DNA of 64,000 bases from Dendrophyllia cribrosa (GCA_024195265.1 JAJLRJ010000006.1:32384434-32448433); one strand, 5' to 3'. Shown: positions 43,723 through 54,459, counted from the stretch's first letter. Numbers and translations: made by a program. The notes: generated by a model not told the origin, from the sequence alone.

Positions 43723-44615
43723 AACGGAAATTTCAAAAGAGACGTGTTATTGTTAATGGAATAGATGATATTTGGAGCGCTGACCTTGTAGAAATGCAGA
43801 AGTTTTCAAAATGGAATAAAGGATATAGATATTTGTTAAACATCATTGATGTGTTTTCGAAATTTGCTTGGAGCATCCCTATTAAAAATAAAACAGGTAA
43901 TACAATTACTGAATCATTTGATGATGTTATTAAAAAATCCAAACGGAAACCTAAATTTATTTGGGTAGACCAAGGGTCTGAATTCTATAATAAAACTTTC
44001 AAAGACTGGCTAAAGAAAAATAATATTGAGATGTATTCTACTTTCAATGAAGGTAAAGCTGTTATTATTGAGAGATTTAACAGAACATTAAAATCTAAAA
44101 TGTGGAAACAATTTACAGCTCAAAATACAACACAATATTTAGACATGTTACCAAAACTATTAAATGAATACAACAGTACAAAGCATGCAAGTATTAAAAT
44201 GAAACCTACTGAAGCATCTATGAAAAAGAATGAAGGAACTGTTTATTTCAATCTATATGATACGGAACTATTATCATATAAACCAAAATTTAAAGTTGGT
44301 GATAAGGTTAGAATTTCAAAGTATAAACGGAATGTGTTCGACAAGGGTTATACACCAAACTGGACTGAAGAAGTGTTTACAGTCGATAAGATACAATACA
44401 CTAATCCTATAACTTACAAATTAAAAGATCTCAATGATGAATCAATAGAAGGATCTTTCTATCAACAGGAGTTATTGAAAGCTAAACAAGATGTTTTTCG
44501 TATAGATAAGGTTATCAAAAGAGACTATAAGAAAAAACAAGCTTTGGTGAAGTGGAAAGGATATAGTGATGATTTTAACAGCTGGATACCGCTAAAAGAT
44601 GTAAAAAATATATAA
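43660..44615 (+). CDS. RVE integrase with C-terminal chromodomain, entered by -1 frameshift
   Basis: The frame shows LLANELHKPIKRKF, then the DDE core: Asp in IWSADLVEM, Asp in FIWVDQGSEFYN and Glu in VIIERFNRTLK, in standard spacing. The C-terminal 45 residues form a chromodomain (ALVKWKGYSDDFNSWIP). It inserts element DNA into the host genome. There is no ATG before the first catalytic Asp: the first is codon 42 counted from the TTG at 43671. Conserved sequence precedes it, so AUG initiation cannot give an active enzyme. The zero-frame overlap and slippery site indicate synthesis as a PLA2-integrase fusion. TTG initiation at 43671 is a less likely alternative. No HHCC zinc domain is seen. 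Confidence 0.85.
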
Positions 44616-44992
44616 TGTTTATATATATCATGAGCGGCATTGAGAAATATATCAAAAAAATAAATTTTCAAATTCAGGAATGTGAAGATGAAATAGACAA
44701 TCTTCATGATAAAATATATGATAATGAGCGTAGATTGGATCTGTTACAATATAAAAAGAAATTATTGAAACTTTATCATAAAAAAATACATGAAATTGAT
44801 GAAGATATAACATTGAAAGAGTTATTGAATATTATCTGCAATGAGATAGAAAACAATAGATACGATGATGAATGTAATGTGTTGAAACAAACCAAAGTTG
44901 ATAATGTCGAATATCTCAAACGTGAAAATAATATTTTTACACCTGTGAATACAACAAGTAATGCAAATTTGATTAATGAGACTTGGCTTTAA
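44615..44992 (+). CDS. Coiled-coil protein of unknown function
   Basis: 125 residues from the ATG overlapping the integrase stop (TAATG). Alternatively 120 residues from the ATG at 44630, which has the TATATATC context and starts MSGIEK. Residues ~10-70 are heptad-like and charged (EDEIDNLHDKIYDNERRLDLL), predicting a coiled coil. The C-terminus is polar. I do not recognise a family. Small coiled-coil genes are common accessory genes of Polintons. Confidence 0.6.
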   Translation: MFIYIMSGIEKYIKKINFQIQECEDEIDNLHDKIYDNERRLDLLQYKKKLLKLYHKKIHEIDEDITLKELLNIICNEIENNRYDDECNVLKQTKVDNVEYLKRENNIFTPVNTTSNANLINETWL

Positions 44993-44999
44993 AAAAGGT

Positions 45000-45166
45000 T
45001 TAAAGAGATGTTACTATTTACAAGTATCCCAGAAATTTCTGAGATATTTATATCTTTGCATTCGCTATTCATTGCTAGCCAAAAATATTAATGTTTCTGG
45101 CTATTATCAACCATATTTAAACGCATCATTATAAAACTATTTAAAACAATATCTATAGTATTATAT
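45000..45166. promoter_or_regulatory. AT-rich spacer before the C2H2 gene
   Basis: The block ATTTAAACGCATCATTATAAAACTATTTAAA (in part), then ATCTATAGTATTATAT, precedes the gene at 45167. A very similar block (CAAACGCACCTTCATGAAAC, CTATAGTTATATATATAG) precedes PolB at 45546. A shared promoter for these two genes is inferred. Confidence 0.5.
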
Positions 45167-45427
45167 ATGGAAAATCAAAATATTAAGAAAGGTCCAGGTA
45201 AGCCAAGAGTTTACACCGATGAAGAAAGAAAGCAACATAAGACACGATATATGTTAAATAAAGAATGGATTTGTAAAATTTGTAGGAACCATAAAAATTA
45301 TACACTTGCTGGGAAATCATGTCATGTGAAAACAAAAAAGCATGCGAAGAATTTAAATGACTACATCATAATGCAGCGAATCATCGATATGACACGAAAA
45401 AATATCCCAGATCATGATCGAGATTAA
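45167..45427 (+). CDS. Small C2H2-type zinc protein
   Basis: 86 residues. CKICRNHKNYTLAGKSCHVK followed by TKKHAKN gives a C-x2-C...H-x5-H zinc-finger-like motif; NYTLAGK..H..TKKH is a signature I associate with small Polinton proteins. A basic N-terminus (KKGPGKPR) suggests nucleic acid binding. Shares its upstream motif with PolB and lies 118 bp before it. Role unknown. Confidence 0.65.
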   Translation: MENQNIKKGPGKPRVYTDEERKQHKTRYMLNKEWICKICRNHKNYTLAGKSCHVKTKKHAKNLNDYIIMQRIIDMTRKNIPDHDRD

Positions 45428-45545
45428 TTCTTTTCATAGTTATAGTTTAAAGGATCCATGATTGGATTATTTGAATTCTCGACTATTTTCAAACGCACCT
45501 TCATGAAACCATTTAAAGAATTATCTATAGTTATATATATAGATA

Positions 45546-48500
45546 ATGGAAAAATCAGAATTGAAAAAATTTAGCAAGTCTCAATTAATTGAAATGCTAT
45601 TAAAAATACAGAATACCAAACCAGCTCCTGAGGTTGCAATTGTGGATAACAAAAAACAACGTAGGAGACCAATTCCAACACCAAGAAAAAGTGTTAAACA
45701 GATGGTGAATGAATATGAAGACCATATTATTTTACCACCAGTTGAGTTTAGAGACGACTATAAACCAGTGCCAGCACCTAGAACTAAAAAGTCAGTTGCA
45801 GAAAAACCAGTGCCAGCACCTAGAACTAAAATAGAGCAAACAGACAAAGCTCTAAAAGGTTATACTAAATCCTATGAAATTAATATAAAAAATAACAAAG
45901 ACCCGCTGGTGCAACTGCAAAACACAAGAAAGGCTATTGAACATCATATTACAAATACACTAAAATCCATGAAAGGACTAAAATTTGTTGAAACACTAAA
46001 GGTAATATTTGCAAAAATATCAAATGGAGAAACAGTGTATAAAACTGCCTATTTCAACAGTCAAGTTCAAACAATCATAAACAACCTAGAGATTGCTGAA
46101 TCACTTCAAGTATCAAAGCAAAACATATTAAATAAGATTGCAGTTTGGATTTCAGAGGGATCTGGTTGGACTGTTCAATCAGTGGAAAATCATTATCTCA
46201 ATGTTGTAAGATATCAACCAATGAGAGGCTCTTCATATATTAAACTACCACAAGAACTAAGAAATAGTGCCAAAGGTTTGATCAACATGAAAAACGAAGA
46301 CAATCAGTGTTTTAGATGGTGTCACATCAGACATTTGAATCCTCAAGAAAAATACCCACAGAGAATTAAAAAATGTGATAAAGAATTTATTGAAAAGTTG
46401 AATTACTCAGGAATTGAATTTCCAGTCAATCAAAAACAGTATAATAAAATTGAGAAACAGAATAATATCAATATCAATGTATTTGGATATGAAGAAAAAC
46501 AACCATTTCCTATTTACATATCCCAAGAAAAATTTGAAGATCAAATGCATTTATTATTGATAACAGAAGGTGAAAACAGACATTATGTATTAATAAAAGA
46601 CTTCAATAAATTTATGTACAATCAAACAAAACATGAACATAGAAAGCATTTTTGTATGTATTGTTTACAATGTTTCAGTAGTGAAAGAGTATTATTAAAT
46701 CATAAAGAAAATTGCATTATCATAAATGGAAAACAAGCCATAAAAATGCCGTCAAAGGATAATAACATATTGAAATTCAACAACTTTCATAAGCAGTTAC
46801 CTGTACCATTTGTCATCTATGCAGATTTTGAAGCTATTACAGAAAAAATAGAAGGATGCAGGCCAAACAATGACAAATCCTATACTGAATCGTATCAAAA
46901 ACATACTGATTGTGGTTATGGTTATAAGGTTGTATGCTGTTATGATGATCGGTATACTAAGAAGGTTCAATCTTATAGGGGTGAAAAGGCTGTTTATAAA
47001 TTTATGGAAAAGATGCTAGAAGAAGTTAAGTATTGTAAAAATATTATGAAAAAGGAATTTAACAAACCATTAAAAATGACAAAAGATGATGAAGAGGAAT
47101 TTCAAAAAGCTAAAGAATGTCATATTTGTAATAAAAAATATACTGATAAGGACATTCAAGTTCGAGACCATTGCCATATTACAGGTAAATACAGAGGCTC
47201 TGCTCATCAAGATTGTAACCTGAAACTCAAAATAAAACCAGAAGAAATAAAAATACCTGTTATATTTCACAACTTAAGAGGATATGATAGTCATTTTATA
47301 ATGCAAGAGATTGGTGCTATTGTTAAGAAATATACATATACAAATAAGAAAGGTGAAAAGTGTGAAATGAATATCAATGCCATACCTAACAACATGGAGA
47401 AGTATATGGCTTTCATGCTTGGTAATCATCTTACCTTCATTGATAGTTTCCAATTTATGAACTCTAGTTTGGAAAAACTAGTGAGTAATCTACCAAAAGA
47501 ATCATTAAAATATACCTCTCAAAAATTCAAAGATGAAAAGCTTGATTTAATGGCTAGAAAAGGAGTATATCCTTATGACTACATGGACAGTTTTGATAAA
47601 TTCAATGAAAAACTACCAACAAAAGAAGACTTTTTTAGTATCATGAATAATGAGCATATAAGCAATAAAGATTATCAACATGCTAAAAATGTGTGGGATA
47701 CATTCTCTCTTAAAAATATGGGTGAGTATCATGACTTGTATCTGAAATCTGACATCCTTCTATTAGCTGATGTGTTTGAAAACTTCAGGAAAACATGTTT
47801 ACAATACTACAAACTAGACCCATGTCATTATTTCACATCTCCTGCTTTGTCATGGGATGCTATGCTAAAAATGACTGATATCAAATTGGAACTGATGACT
47901 GATATTGACATGTTTCAATTCATTGAAAAGGGTATGAGAGGTGGTATTTCTTATATAGCTAATCGATATGGAAAAGCAAATAACAAGTACATGAAAACAT
48001 ATGATGAGAAGGCGCCCTCAAAGTATATTATGTATCTAGACGCTAATAATTTATATGGTTGGGCTATGTCACAATACCTACCAACTGGTGGTTTTAGATG
48101 GATGACAGATAAACAGATTAACAACATAGATTTAGCTAAATACAATGAAAACAGCGAAAAAGGTTTAATATTAGAAGTTGATTTAGAATACCCCAAAGAG
48201 TTGCATGACCTTCATAACGACTACCCACTAGGACCGGAAAAGGTTAAAGTAACTAAAGACATGCTATCAGATTATGCTAAAAACATTGCGAAAAAATATA
48301 ATATATCAACAGGTCTTGTACAAAAACTGATACCAACATTGAGCAACAAAGAAAAATACGTGCTCCATTACAGAAACCTACAATTATACACTGATCTCGG
48401 TTTAAAATTAACTAAAGTTCATCGAGTATTAGAATTTGATCAGTCTGCATGGTTGAAGCAATATATTGATTTCAACACTCAGAAAAGAACTAATGCAAAA

Positions 48501-49304
48501 AATGCTTTTGAAAAAGATTTTTTTAAGCTTATGAATAATTCAGTATTTGGTAAAACAATGGAAAACTTAAGAAAGAGAGTCGATGTTAGATTAGTAACTG
48601 ATGAAAAGAAACTATTAAAAATGGCTGCTAAACCTACATATGTAAGTAGTAAGATCTTCAATGAAAACCTTGTAGCTGTTCATAAGATCAAAGAAACACT
48701 AACCCTAAACAGGCCGGCATATGTGGGTATGTGTATCCTAGATCTTAGTAAGACATTAATGTATGATTTTCATTATAACTATATAAAACAGCAGTATGGA
48801 AACAAAGCTCGACTACTATTCACTGACACCGACAGCTTGACTTATGAAATCGAAGCTAAAGATGTATACCAAGATTTTTGGAATGATAAAGACAAATTTG
48901 ATAACAGCGACTACCCTGAAAGCTCACAATATTTTGATAAAACTAATAAAAAAGTTATTGGTAAATTCAAAGATGAAGCCGCAGGAATTCCTATTTGTGA
49001 ATTTGTTGGGTTGCGATCCAAAATGTATAGTTACATAAAAGATAACCAAAAAGGAGGAAAGACAGCCAAGGGAATCAAAAAGAATATTATCAAAAATAAT
49101 ATTAAGCATCAAGATTATAAAGAAACGTTATTAGGAAATAAACAGATGCATCACACTATGAAAACAATAAGAAGTCAAAACCATAAATTAGGAAGTTATG
49201 AAATCAATAAAGTATCACTCAGCTGTTTCGATGACAAAAGATATATACTGGAAGATGGTATAAATTCATATGCTTATGGACATTATAAAATGAAAAAGAA
49301 TTAA
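45546..49304 (+). CDS. PolB: Protein-primed family B DNA polymerase
   Basis: 1,252 residues. The N-terminal ~350 carry proline-rich repeats (KPVPAPRTK twice, PIPTPRKS once) and an undefined domain. A zinc-finger-like CMYCLQC...H..NC lies at ~367. Exonuclease motifs: YADFEAI (~424), HNLRGYDSH (~575), SDILLLADVFENF (~735). A CHICNKKYTDKDIQVRDHCH zinc/HNH-like insert lies at ~523. Palm motifs: LDANNLYGWAMSQY (A, ~829), KLMNNSVFGKT (B, ~994), FTDTDSL (C, ~1090). All catalytic Asp/Glu residues are present and the frame is intact. It replicates the element using a terminal protein, possibly supplied by its own N-terminal part. Last gene before the right terminal repeat. Confidence 0.95.
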   Translation: MEKSELKKFSKSQLIEMLLKIQNTKPAPEVAIVDNKKQRRRPIPTPRKSVKQMVNEYEDHIILPPVEFRDDYKPVPAPRTKKSVAEKPVPAPRTKIEQTDKALKGYTKSYEINIKNNKDPLVQLQNTRKAIEHHITNTLKSMKGLKFVETLKVIFAKISNGETVYKTAYFNSQVQTIINNLEIAESLQVSKQNILNKIAVWISEGSGWTVQSVENHYLNVVRYQPMRGSSYIKLPQELRNSAKGLINMKNEDNQCFRWCHIRHLNPQEKYPQRIKKCDKEFIEKLNYSGIEFPVNQKQYNKIEKQNNININVFGYEEKQPFPIYISQEKFEDQMHLLLITEGENRHYVLIKDFNKFMYNQTKHEHRKHFCMYCLQCFSSERVLLNHKENCIIINGKQAIKMPSKDNNILKFNNFHKQLPVPFVIYADFEAITEKIEGCRPNNDKSYTESYQKHTDCGYGYKVVCCYDDRYTKKVQSYRGEKAVYKFMEKMLEEVKYCKNIMKKEFNKPLKMTKDDEEEFQKAKECHICNKKYTDKDIQVRDHCHITGKYRGSAHQDCNLKLKIKPEEIKIPVIFHNLRGYDSHFIMQEIGAIVKKYTYTNKKGEKCEMNINAIPNNMEKYMAFMLGNHLTFIDSFQFMNSSLEKLVSNLPKESLKYTSQKFKDEKLDLMARKGVYPYDYMDSFDKFNEKLPTKEDFFSIMNNEHISNKDYQHAKNVWDTFSLKNMGEYHDLYLKSDILLLADVFENFRKTCLQYYKLDPCHYFTSPALSWDAMLKMTDIKLELMTDIDMFQFIEKGMRGGISYIANRYGKANNKYMKTYDEKAPSKYIMYLDANNLYGWAMSQYLPTGGFRWMTDKQINNIDLAKYNENSEKGLILEVDLEYPKELHDLHNDYPLGPEKVKVTKDMLSDYAKNIAKKYNISTGLVQKLIPTLSNKEKYVLHYRNLQLYTDLGLKLTKVHRVLEFDQSAWLKQYIDFNTQKRTNAKNAFEKDFFKLMNNSVFGKTMENLRKRVDVRLVTDEKKLLKMAAKPTYVSSKIFNENLVAVHKIKETLTLNRPAYVGMCILDLSKTLMYDFHYNYIKQQYGNKARLLFTDTDSLTYEIEAKDVYQDFWNDKDKFDNSDYPESSQYFDKTNKKVIGKFKDEAAGIPICEFVGLRSKMYSYIKDNQKGGKTAKGIKKNIIKNNIKHQDYKETLLGNKQMHHTMKTIRSQNHKLGSYEINKVSLSCFDDKRYILEDGINSYAYGHYKMKKN

Positions 49305-49491
49305 ATCAAAAAATAACTTTCCTTAATTCAATCCTGTGTAGACTTCCTGTGTTTCCGAGAATTGTGTCACGCAAAGGATTCTATTATGTGGAATCACGCA
49401 ATGAAATAAACGCACCATTTGTTTTTATTAACATATAGTTTCATTTGATTTTTCTATCTGATTGTGTTATATGATTGTTCCATCAGCTGGC
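49305..49491. repeat. Right subterminal repeat
   Basis: Contains the inverted counterpart of the left TIR interior (TTTGTTTTTATTAACATATAGT and AATCACGCAATGAAATAAACGCA in part). The reverse complement matches 32505-~32605 with small indels. There is no CCCACGCGTGGG array at this end. Non-coding. Confidence 0.75.
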
Positions 49492-49564
49492 AGTAGTATA
49501 GACTTGGCTTGGTATCAGATCAGTTTTGCAAAACTGATCTGGTACCGCCAAGTCCTATACTACT
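49492..49564. repeat. Right terminal 73-bp palindrome of the Polinton
   Basis: AGTAGTATAG...CTATACTACT with the same GACTTGGC, GATCAG and TTTTGCAAAA core as the left end, differing at a few positions. The asymmetric bases are in the orientation expected for an inverted repeat, i.e. the two hairpins are in the same configuration. Confidence 0.9.
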
Positions 49565-49780
49565 CGCCAGCGTTTGTTCTTGAAAGGGGGAGTTAGACAG
49601 GGCTATCCTTTGTCGCCTCTCATTGTAGCCGAGACTTTAGGCCATTAGCAAGCTATTCGCCGGGAACCGAGCATTGAGGGAATTCAAATCCCAGGCTCGA
49701 ATAACAAACAGAGCAAAGTGTCACAGTACGACGATGACACCACACTAATCCTTGCTAATGACTTTTCTGTTTTAAAATAG
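49565..49780 (+). pseudogene. LINE reverse-transcriptase fragment at the Polinton edge
   Basis: Starting exactly at the Polinton boundary, the frame reads GGVRQGYPLSPLIVAETLG, a stop, then EGIQIPGSN and VSQYDDDTTLILAND, recognisable as RT domains 4-5 of a non-LTR retrotransposon (YDDD in place of YADD). Two stops show decay. The N-terminal half is not found left of the Polinton. Confidence 0.8.
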
Positions 49781-50215
49781 CTTTCCCAAGTAGGTTTACG
49801 AGGTATTTGTCCCTTGCTATAGATCACTGTTAGGATGTGACAAGTCGCAATTATCTATCTACTTTGCTCGATAATATTGACCCACTGATCTTTGGATAAT
49901 TTCTCTAATGACACGATCCCGGAGGATTTCATGCCATAGCCATGATTATAATTATTTTATTTCTCTATGTATTTGCTGCACTGTCCTGGCATATACTGTT
50001 AGGGTTTCTTTGGCTCAGACTCGTGTTGCAAAATAAATGGCAATCGGCTGAAGTTTATGTTACCGCTGTGGACATATTAGGATCAGTAAATACACTGTAA
50101 ATAGGCCGTGATTATGTGTCCACAGCCTGCCGCGTGCAAGACTTGTTAGAAAGTGTTTTTTGATCACGGATGTAAGTATCTATTAAAGATTCAAGAATGA
50201 AAATGCAATCATGTG
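49775..50215. repeat. Duplicated non-coding block, copy 1
   Basis: Similar to 52735-52990 in direct orientation (shared AGGGTTTCTTTGGCTCAGA, GTGTTGCAA and TTAGGATCAGTAAAT). No coding content. Part of a decayed, unclassified transposon that also includes helicase-like scraps. Confidence 0.55.
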
Positions 50216-50539
50216 CAGGAGTAATAAGCTCCTATCACGTTCCTATACTGGAATCACGACTTCTTACAGTTAGTTTTAGCTCCTTAGTTTATTCTGTTGT
50301 TGAGTAGTGTTTTGGAGCTAGACAAAACTTCCGTTATCCTCAGTATCACGGCATTACGATCACTGCATCTAATAGTATATCCTCTGTACGCAAAGAACAG
50401 CTTCAATTCACTTGTAGAGTTGCACCAATGTATCTCGAATTCATTGAGACATACACAAGACTAAACTACGTTTCTTTTGTACAACAAGCGTGTAATTCTC
50501 GTGAAGTAATGTTGTGCTCCATGCGTTCCATAATAATGC

Positions 50540-50960
50540 AGTAATTCCATAATAATGGAGATCAAAGTGCCCTTTGGGCTATCTCTTGTAAGTTTTTCCC
50601 ATCATGCAGTGCTGTCATATTATGTCCGAATAATGTTTTTAGGCTAGACTGTGTGATTTCTTGAGTCAAATTTCTCTTTTATCAATTTTTTGGACGTCAT
50701 TGAAAATGGTGATGCTCTCCTCTTGTCTTGTTTCTGGAGCAAGTGTTGGTAGTTTTAACTCGTCTGGATTTCCACCTGGTTTACTATGCACCACCACTTA
50801 TAAAATAATGGCATTCTCGTCATTTTTAACAGAGTGTAACACATGAACATGGTAACAAAATCTCGATTTGTTGTCTGTTCAGAGATTGAACAAGTTTTCT
50901 ATAACTGTTAATCATTCATACAATTAATTACTAGCTTTTAATTGTCATTTGCTGCAGGAA
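50540..50960 (-). pseudogene. Decayed PIF1-like helicase fragment, inverted copy
   Basis: Reverse-complement similarity to 53870-54330, including the CCAGGTGGAAATCCAGACGA block and the CTTTGGGCTATCTC terminal block. The P-loop part is deleted here. No open frame is intact. Confidence 0.5.
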
Positions 50961-52080
50961 AAATGCTATCATCTGTTGAAAGATGGTGGCTCTTAGGGAA
51001 GTGGTCATAACAAGTGTACTCGACGAGAACCCACCCTGTGTAGGGGTAGGGGGTTACACAAGATACCACCTATCTAATGAGTCTAATGGACACATTTTTT
51101 TTTATTCTGTCAGCATAAAGCTTGCATTGCTAGTAAAATGGCACAGGAATATTTTTATCTTTCTCTCAGTTTTTACTCCTGATAGAATGGGGCTATACGA
51201 ACAAGACACCATCTTTTTAGGGCGAGAGGTGGTACATAAAGAGACCACCAGTCTTTTTGTTAAATGGTGGTTCCTGTCCGAAAGACCATTTCCGATAGCT
51301 GTTTCTATCTGAATCTGGGTTGTTTTAATTATGTGTAACAATATCTTCAACAAAAATAATTTATTGTCGAAATATTAAATTGACATTGTAGAATTTTTTA
51401 AGCTAATAATTTTAAGTCATTAATTTAAGTCATCAATAAATGTCAGTGTTATATACAAGCTATGTGATCTTTTCTTTTGTGATACTTTATGGTCCCGGAG
51501 CAAACGTTATCCTTTAGTTTCCATTCCAGCTTAATTCAATACCTTTCTATGCATACATGTGCATCTCATCGTAAATAAACTTTAGCAATTCTTGTGGGAT
51601 ATGCCAACGGAGGGCAGGCAGGAAAATTTAGCCATCTGCCGACATAGTTCGCAGGGAATTAATGTTTCAGTTTTAGTTTTTGGGTGCAAACATAAAGCGT
51701 AACGCATTTCGAACAAGCTCGATTTATTTTAAATAATTCGTTATAAAAGTTATAGTGTAAAACCCGTTCTTTATCGCCTACAGCTTAGAAAATACATTGA
51801 AGTGTTTATTTCGAAAATATAAGTGGAAATCATGCACTGTTTTCTTGCAGCAACCCGTTCTCTGCATTAGTCAGCTAACTTCATTTCACTCATTTGCCGC
51901 CATGACATTGCATTAACTGACAAATTGGAAATCAGTTTCTTTCTGCCTCCAATGACAGAGAAAATCGCTTTGGAAAATTCGTTTCCAAAGTCTTCCCATA
52001 CTGAAAAGAATTGACAGAGAATATTCGAGTGACAGTCGAATCTACTTTGAACAAACAACCAAAATGGAGTTACACCCAAG
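50960..52080. other. Intergenic sequence, no gene seen
   Basis: No domain-bearing frame was recognised. Reading frames at 50983-51353 and 51867-52079 overlap each other on opposite strands and lack family signatures. Confidence 0.45.
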
Positions 52081-52320
52081 TTTCAGAAAGTGTTTCGTGT
52101 ACTTTCATGAGAATTAAACTGAACTCAAAGCTGGCCTTGGAAACTGCTTCTCCGGTCTCAGGAACACTGGAAATAGTATTTCAGGGAGTTTCATTTCAAA
52201 AATTTCCCGGGGAGCATGCCCCCGGACCCCCCTAGAAGCTTGCGCCTTCGGCGTTCGGCACAGGAGATTCGCCCCACCAACATTATATTCTGGCGCCGCC
52301 CCTGTAATTGTAAGATTGGG
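52080..52320 (+). repeat. Dispersed repeat with CCCGGACCCCCCTAGAAG
   Basis: Related to the 10980-11110 segment (CTGGAAAT...TTTCAG...AAATTTCCCGGG...CCCGGACCCCCC). It ends in GGCGCCGCCCCTG, typical of an abundant short interspersed repeat. Class unknown. A poly(C) run follows at 52614-52636. Confidence 0.5.
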
Positions 52321-52734
52321 TTTACTACGATGAGCTGTGAAGGCGACATCAACAGGGGGCTGATGTAAAGAAAATTGTAGGGGCAGTTACAACACCGCGG
52401 CCAGGCTTCATGCTATCAAGCTACTGTTACATCGCATCTGACTTGCTATAGTATTCCTTTCCCTAGTATGGCCTTTCTAGTATTCCTAACACGTATATGC
52501 GTCAGGCATTAAAACATATAGACTCGCAAAAAAAATATCATGCAAGCAAATCATGGCAAAAAGAGAAATCCTGCACAGTCTCGAGCGTAGAAAAAAATAT
52601 CCTGCACCAAAAAATCCCCCCCCCCCCCCCCCCCCGCCCCCTCAAAAATGTAATGGTCCGTCCCTAACACGACATTACTCCGGTTATACCCATTAATTCC
52701 TTATTCCTTTCTTATTAAATTCCTTAACTGATTA

Positions 52735-52990
52735 GAATAGCTTTCCCGAGTAGACCTACGAGATATTTGTCCCGTTAGATTACCATTAGGCATATATTAG
52801 GGTTTCTTTGGCTCAGAGTCGTGTTGCAAGGTAAATAAGTTTATGTTATCGCTATGAAAATGTTAGGATCAGTAAATTTCTTAGTTCGTGATGCAGTGTT
52901 AAAGTCTCCAACGTGCAAGGCTTGTGAAAGAGATGTATAAGTGTCTAATATCCAAGAACGAAAATGCCAAAGACGACCACGACAGCTCTA
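52735..52990. repeat. Duplicated non-coding block, copy 2
   Basis: Direct repeat of parts of 49775-50215; see that entry for shared motifs. Sequence between the two copies is otherwise unrelated. Confidence 0.55.
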
Positions 52991-53389
52991 GCAACTATGT
53001 TTAGCTCATTTCTGTTCTTGATATAACTGTTTGTTAACAACAGTGACATTCAAGCAAAAGTTAAGATGAGGGGATGAATACTGAGTAAGTTTACAAGAAC
53101 TAGATTTCCACCTGAAACAGATTTTGACGATAAGATTGATGATGATCTCATTAATGAGAACAGAGAACAAAGTTGTTAAGAATTTTACTTGAAAGGAGAA
53201 ATGAAACTTCTTCGCAGAATGAAATCTAAATCATTCATTCAGTTATATTTAATAAAAAAGGATCCTGAAAATTAATTGCAGAGAGCTCTTGATGCTTTAT
53301 ATCCCATGTAGAAATGAGATTTCAGCAAATAAAACATGTTATATTTGAAAGAAAAGAAAGGAGAATGTACTCTTACATAGAGGATATTA

Positions 53390-53725
53390 CATGGCCGCGC
53401 GAAGATACGAAATTTCTCTTCGAGTGTTGAAAAATATTTCACGAGTGAGCGCAGCGAACGAGTGAAATATTTTTCAACACGAGAAGAGAAATTTCGTATC
53501 CTCAAGCGGCCATGTAATGTTCTGTTTATTATATAAACACCAATGAAATCAAACCATTTCACTTTAATATTTTTTTGTAGTCCTAAAGTAGAACAACGTG
53601 TAAGAACTAAAAACATGTTATTCTCACGTGTGAAGATAACATGTTATTCTCACGTGTGAAGATATGATGTTTACGCGCGAAAGCTCACCTGGTATTTCAT
53701 TGGTGTTTATATAATAAATAAAGTT
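53390..53725. mobile_element. Hairpin-ended MITE
   Basis: 53390-53513 is a long palindrome (GAAATTTCTCTTCGAGTGTTG and its complement around GAGCGCAGCGAACGA). It is followed by a second inverted pair, TTATATAAACACCAATGAAAT at ~53526 and ATTTCATTGGTGTTTATATAA ending ~53725. A duplicated ATAACATGTTATTCTCACGTG segment lies between. Non-coding. Confidence 0.65.
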
Positions 53726-53869
53726 ATGGGAGATCCTGAAAATAAGGAACGTGATCAGTTAGATACTGTACAGGGAACTATTTGGTTGTTTTAACCCATG
53801 TTTAGATAACGATCACGACGGGACCAATCTTTTTTAAAGTAATGTTGGATTTTTTTCTACAGCAAATGA

Positions 53870-54330
53870 TAATGAAAAGCTAGTAATTAATCGTATGGAT
53901 GATAACAGTTATAGAGAACTTGTTCAATCTTTGCGGAACTTAACAGAGAACAAATGGCGTTTTTTTACCATATGTTACTCTCTGTTAAAAACGACGAGAA
54001 TCAATTGACACTTTAAGTAGTGGCGTGGGTTTAGGGAAGGCAACAGTAACACAATGTTTGTATGAAGCTCTTGATAATAAACCAGGTGAAAATCCAGACG
54101 AGTTGAAAGTACTGAAACTTTCTCCAGATGCAAGACAAGAGGACTGCATAACCATTACCAATAACATGGAAACTTACTTGTCGAAACAGAAATTGAACTC
54201 AAGAAACCACGCACTCTAACCTAAATGTCCAATTGCAACATCAAAAACAATATTCAGACATAATCTGACAGCATTGCATGATGGGGAAAAACTTACAGGA
54301 GATAGCCCAAAGGGCACTTTGATTTATATC
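53870..54330 (+). pseudogene. Decayed PIF1-like helicase fragment
   Basis: Disrupted frames read ELVQSLRNLTENKWRFF and, in another frame, GLGKATVTQCLYEALDN and DELKVLKLSPDAR. These resemble the start and Walker A region of PIF1/Helitron-type helicases (family form GGAGVGKS with a mutated GLGKA here). Frameshifts and stops abound. Confidence 0.45.
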
Positions 54331-54459
54331 GTATTGGAAGTGTTTTCTCGTCTTAAAATTTGTGCTTTGTCGTAAACATTTATATTTTGTTGTTTTTAAC
54401 GAAGTACCGTAAAATCCCGGTTATCAACCAAAAAAAAAACCGAAATGGTTCGTCTGTAA

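Larger units (their letters stand above)
32432..49564. mobile_element. Polinton/Maverick (adintovirus-like) element, 17.1 kb
   Basis: Terminal inverted repeats of ~180 bp (32432-~32610 and ~49366-49564) share AGTAGT...GACTTGGC, the 73-bp terminal palindrome and interior blocks such as ACTATATGTTAATAAAAACAAA and TTGCGTGA. Between them lie protein-primed PolB, RVE integrase, packaging ATPase, protease and capsid genes, the defining Polinton set. Composition is clearly more AT-rich than the flanks. The ORFs are intact except one nonsense codon in the ATPase. The typical 6-bp target duplication is absent: the left flank ends CTCTTT and the right flank begins CGCCAG inside a LINE fragment whose other half is not at the left flank, implying a rearranged flank. 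Confidence 0.95.
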
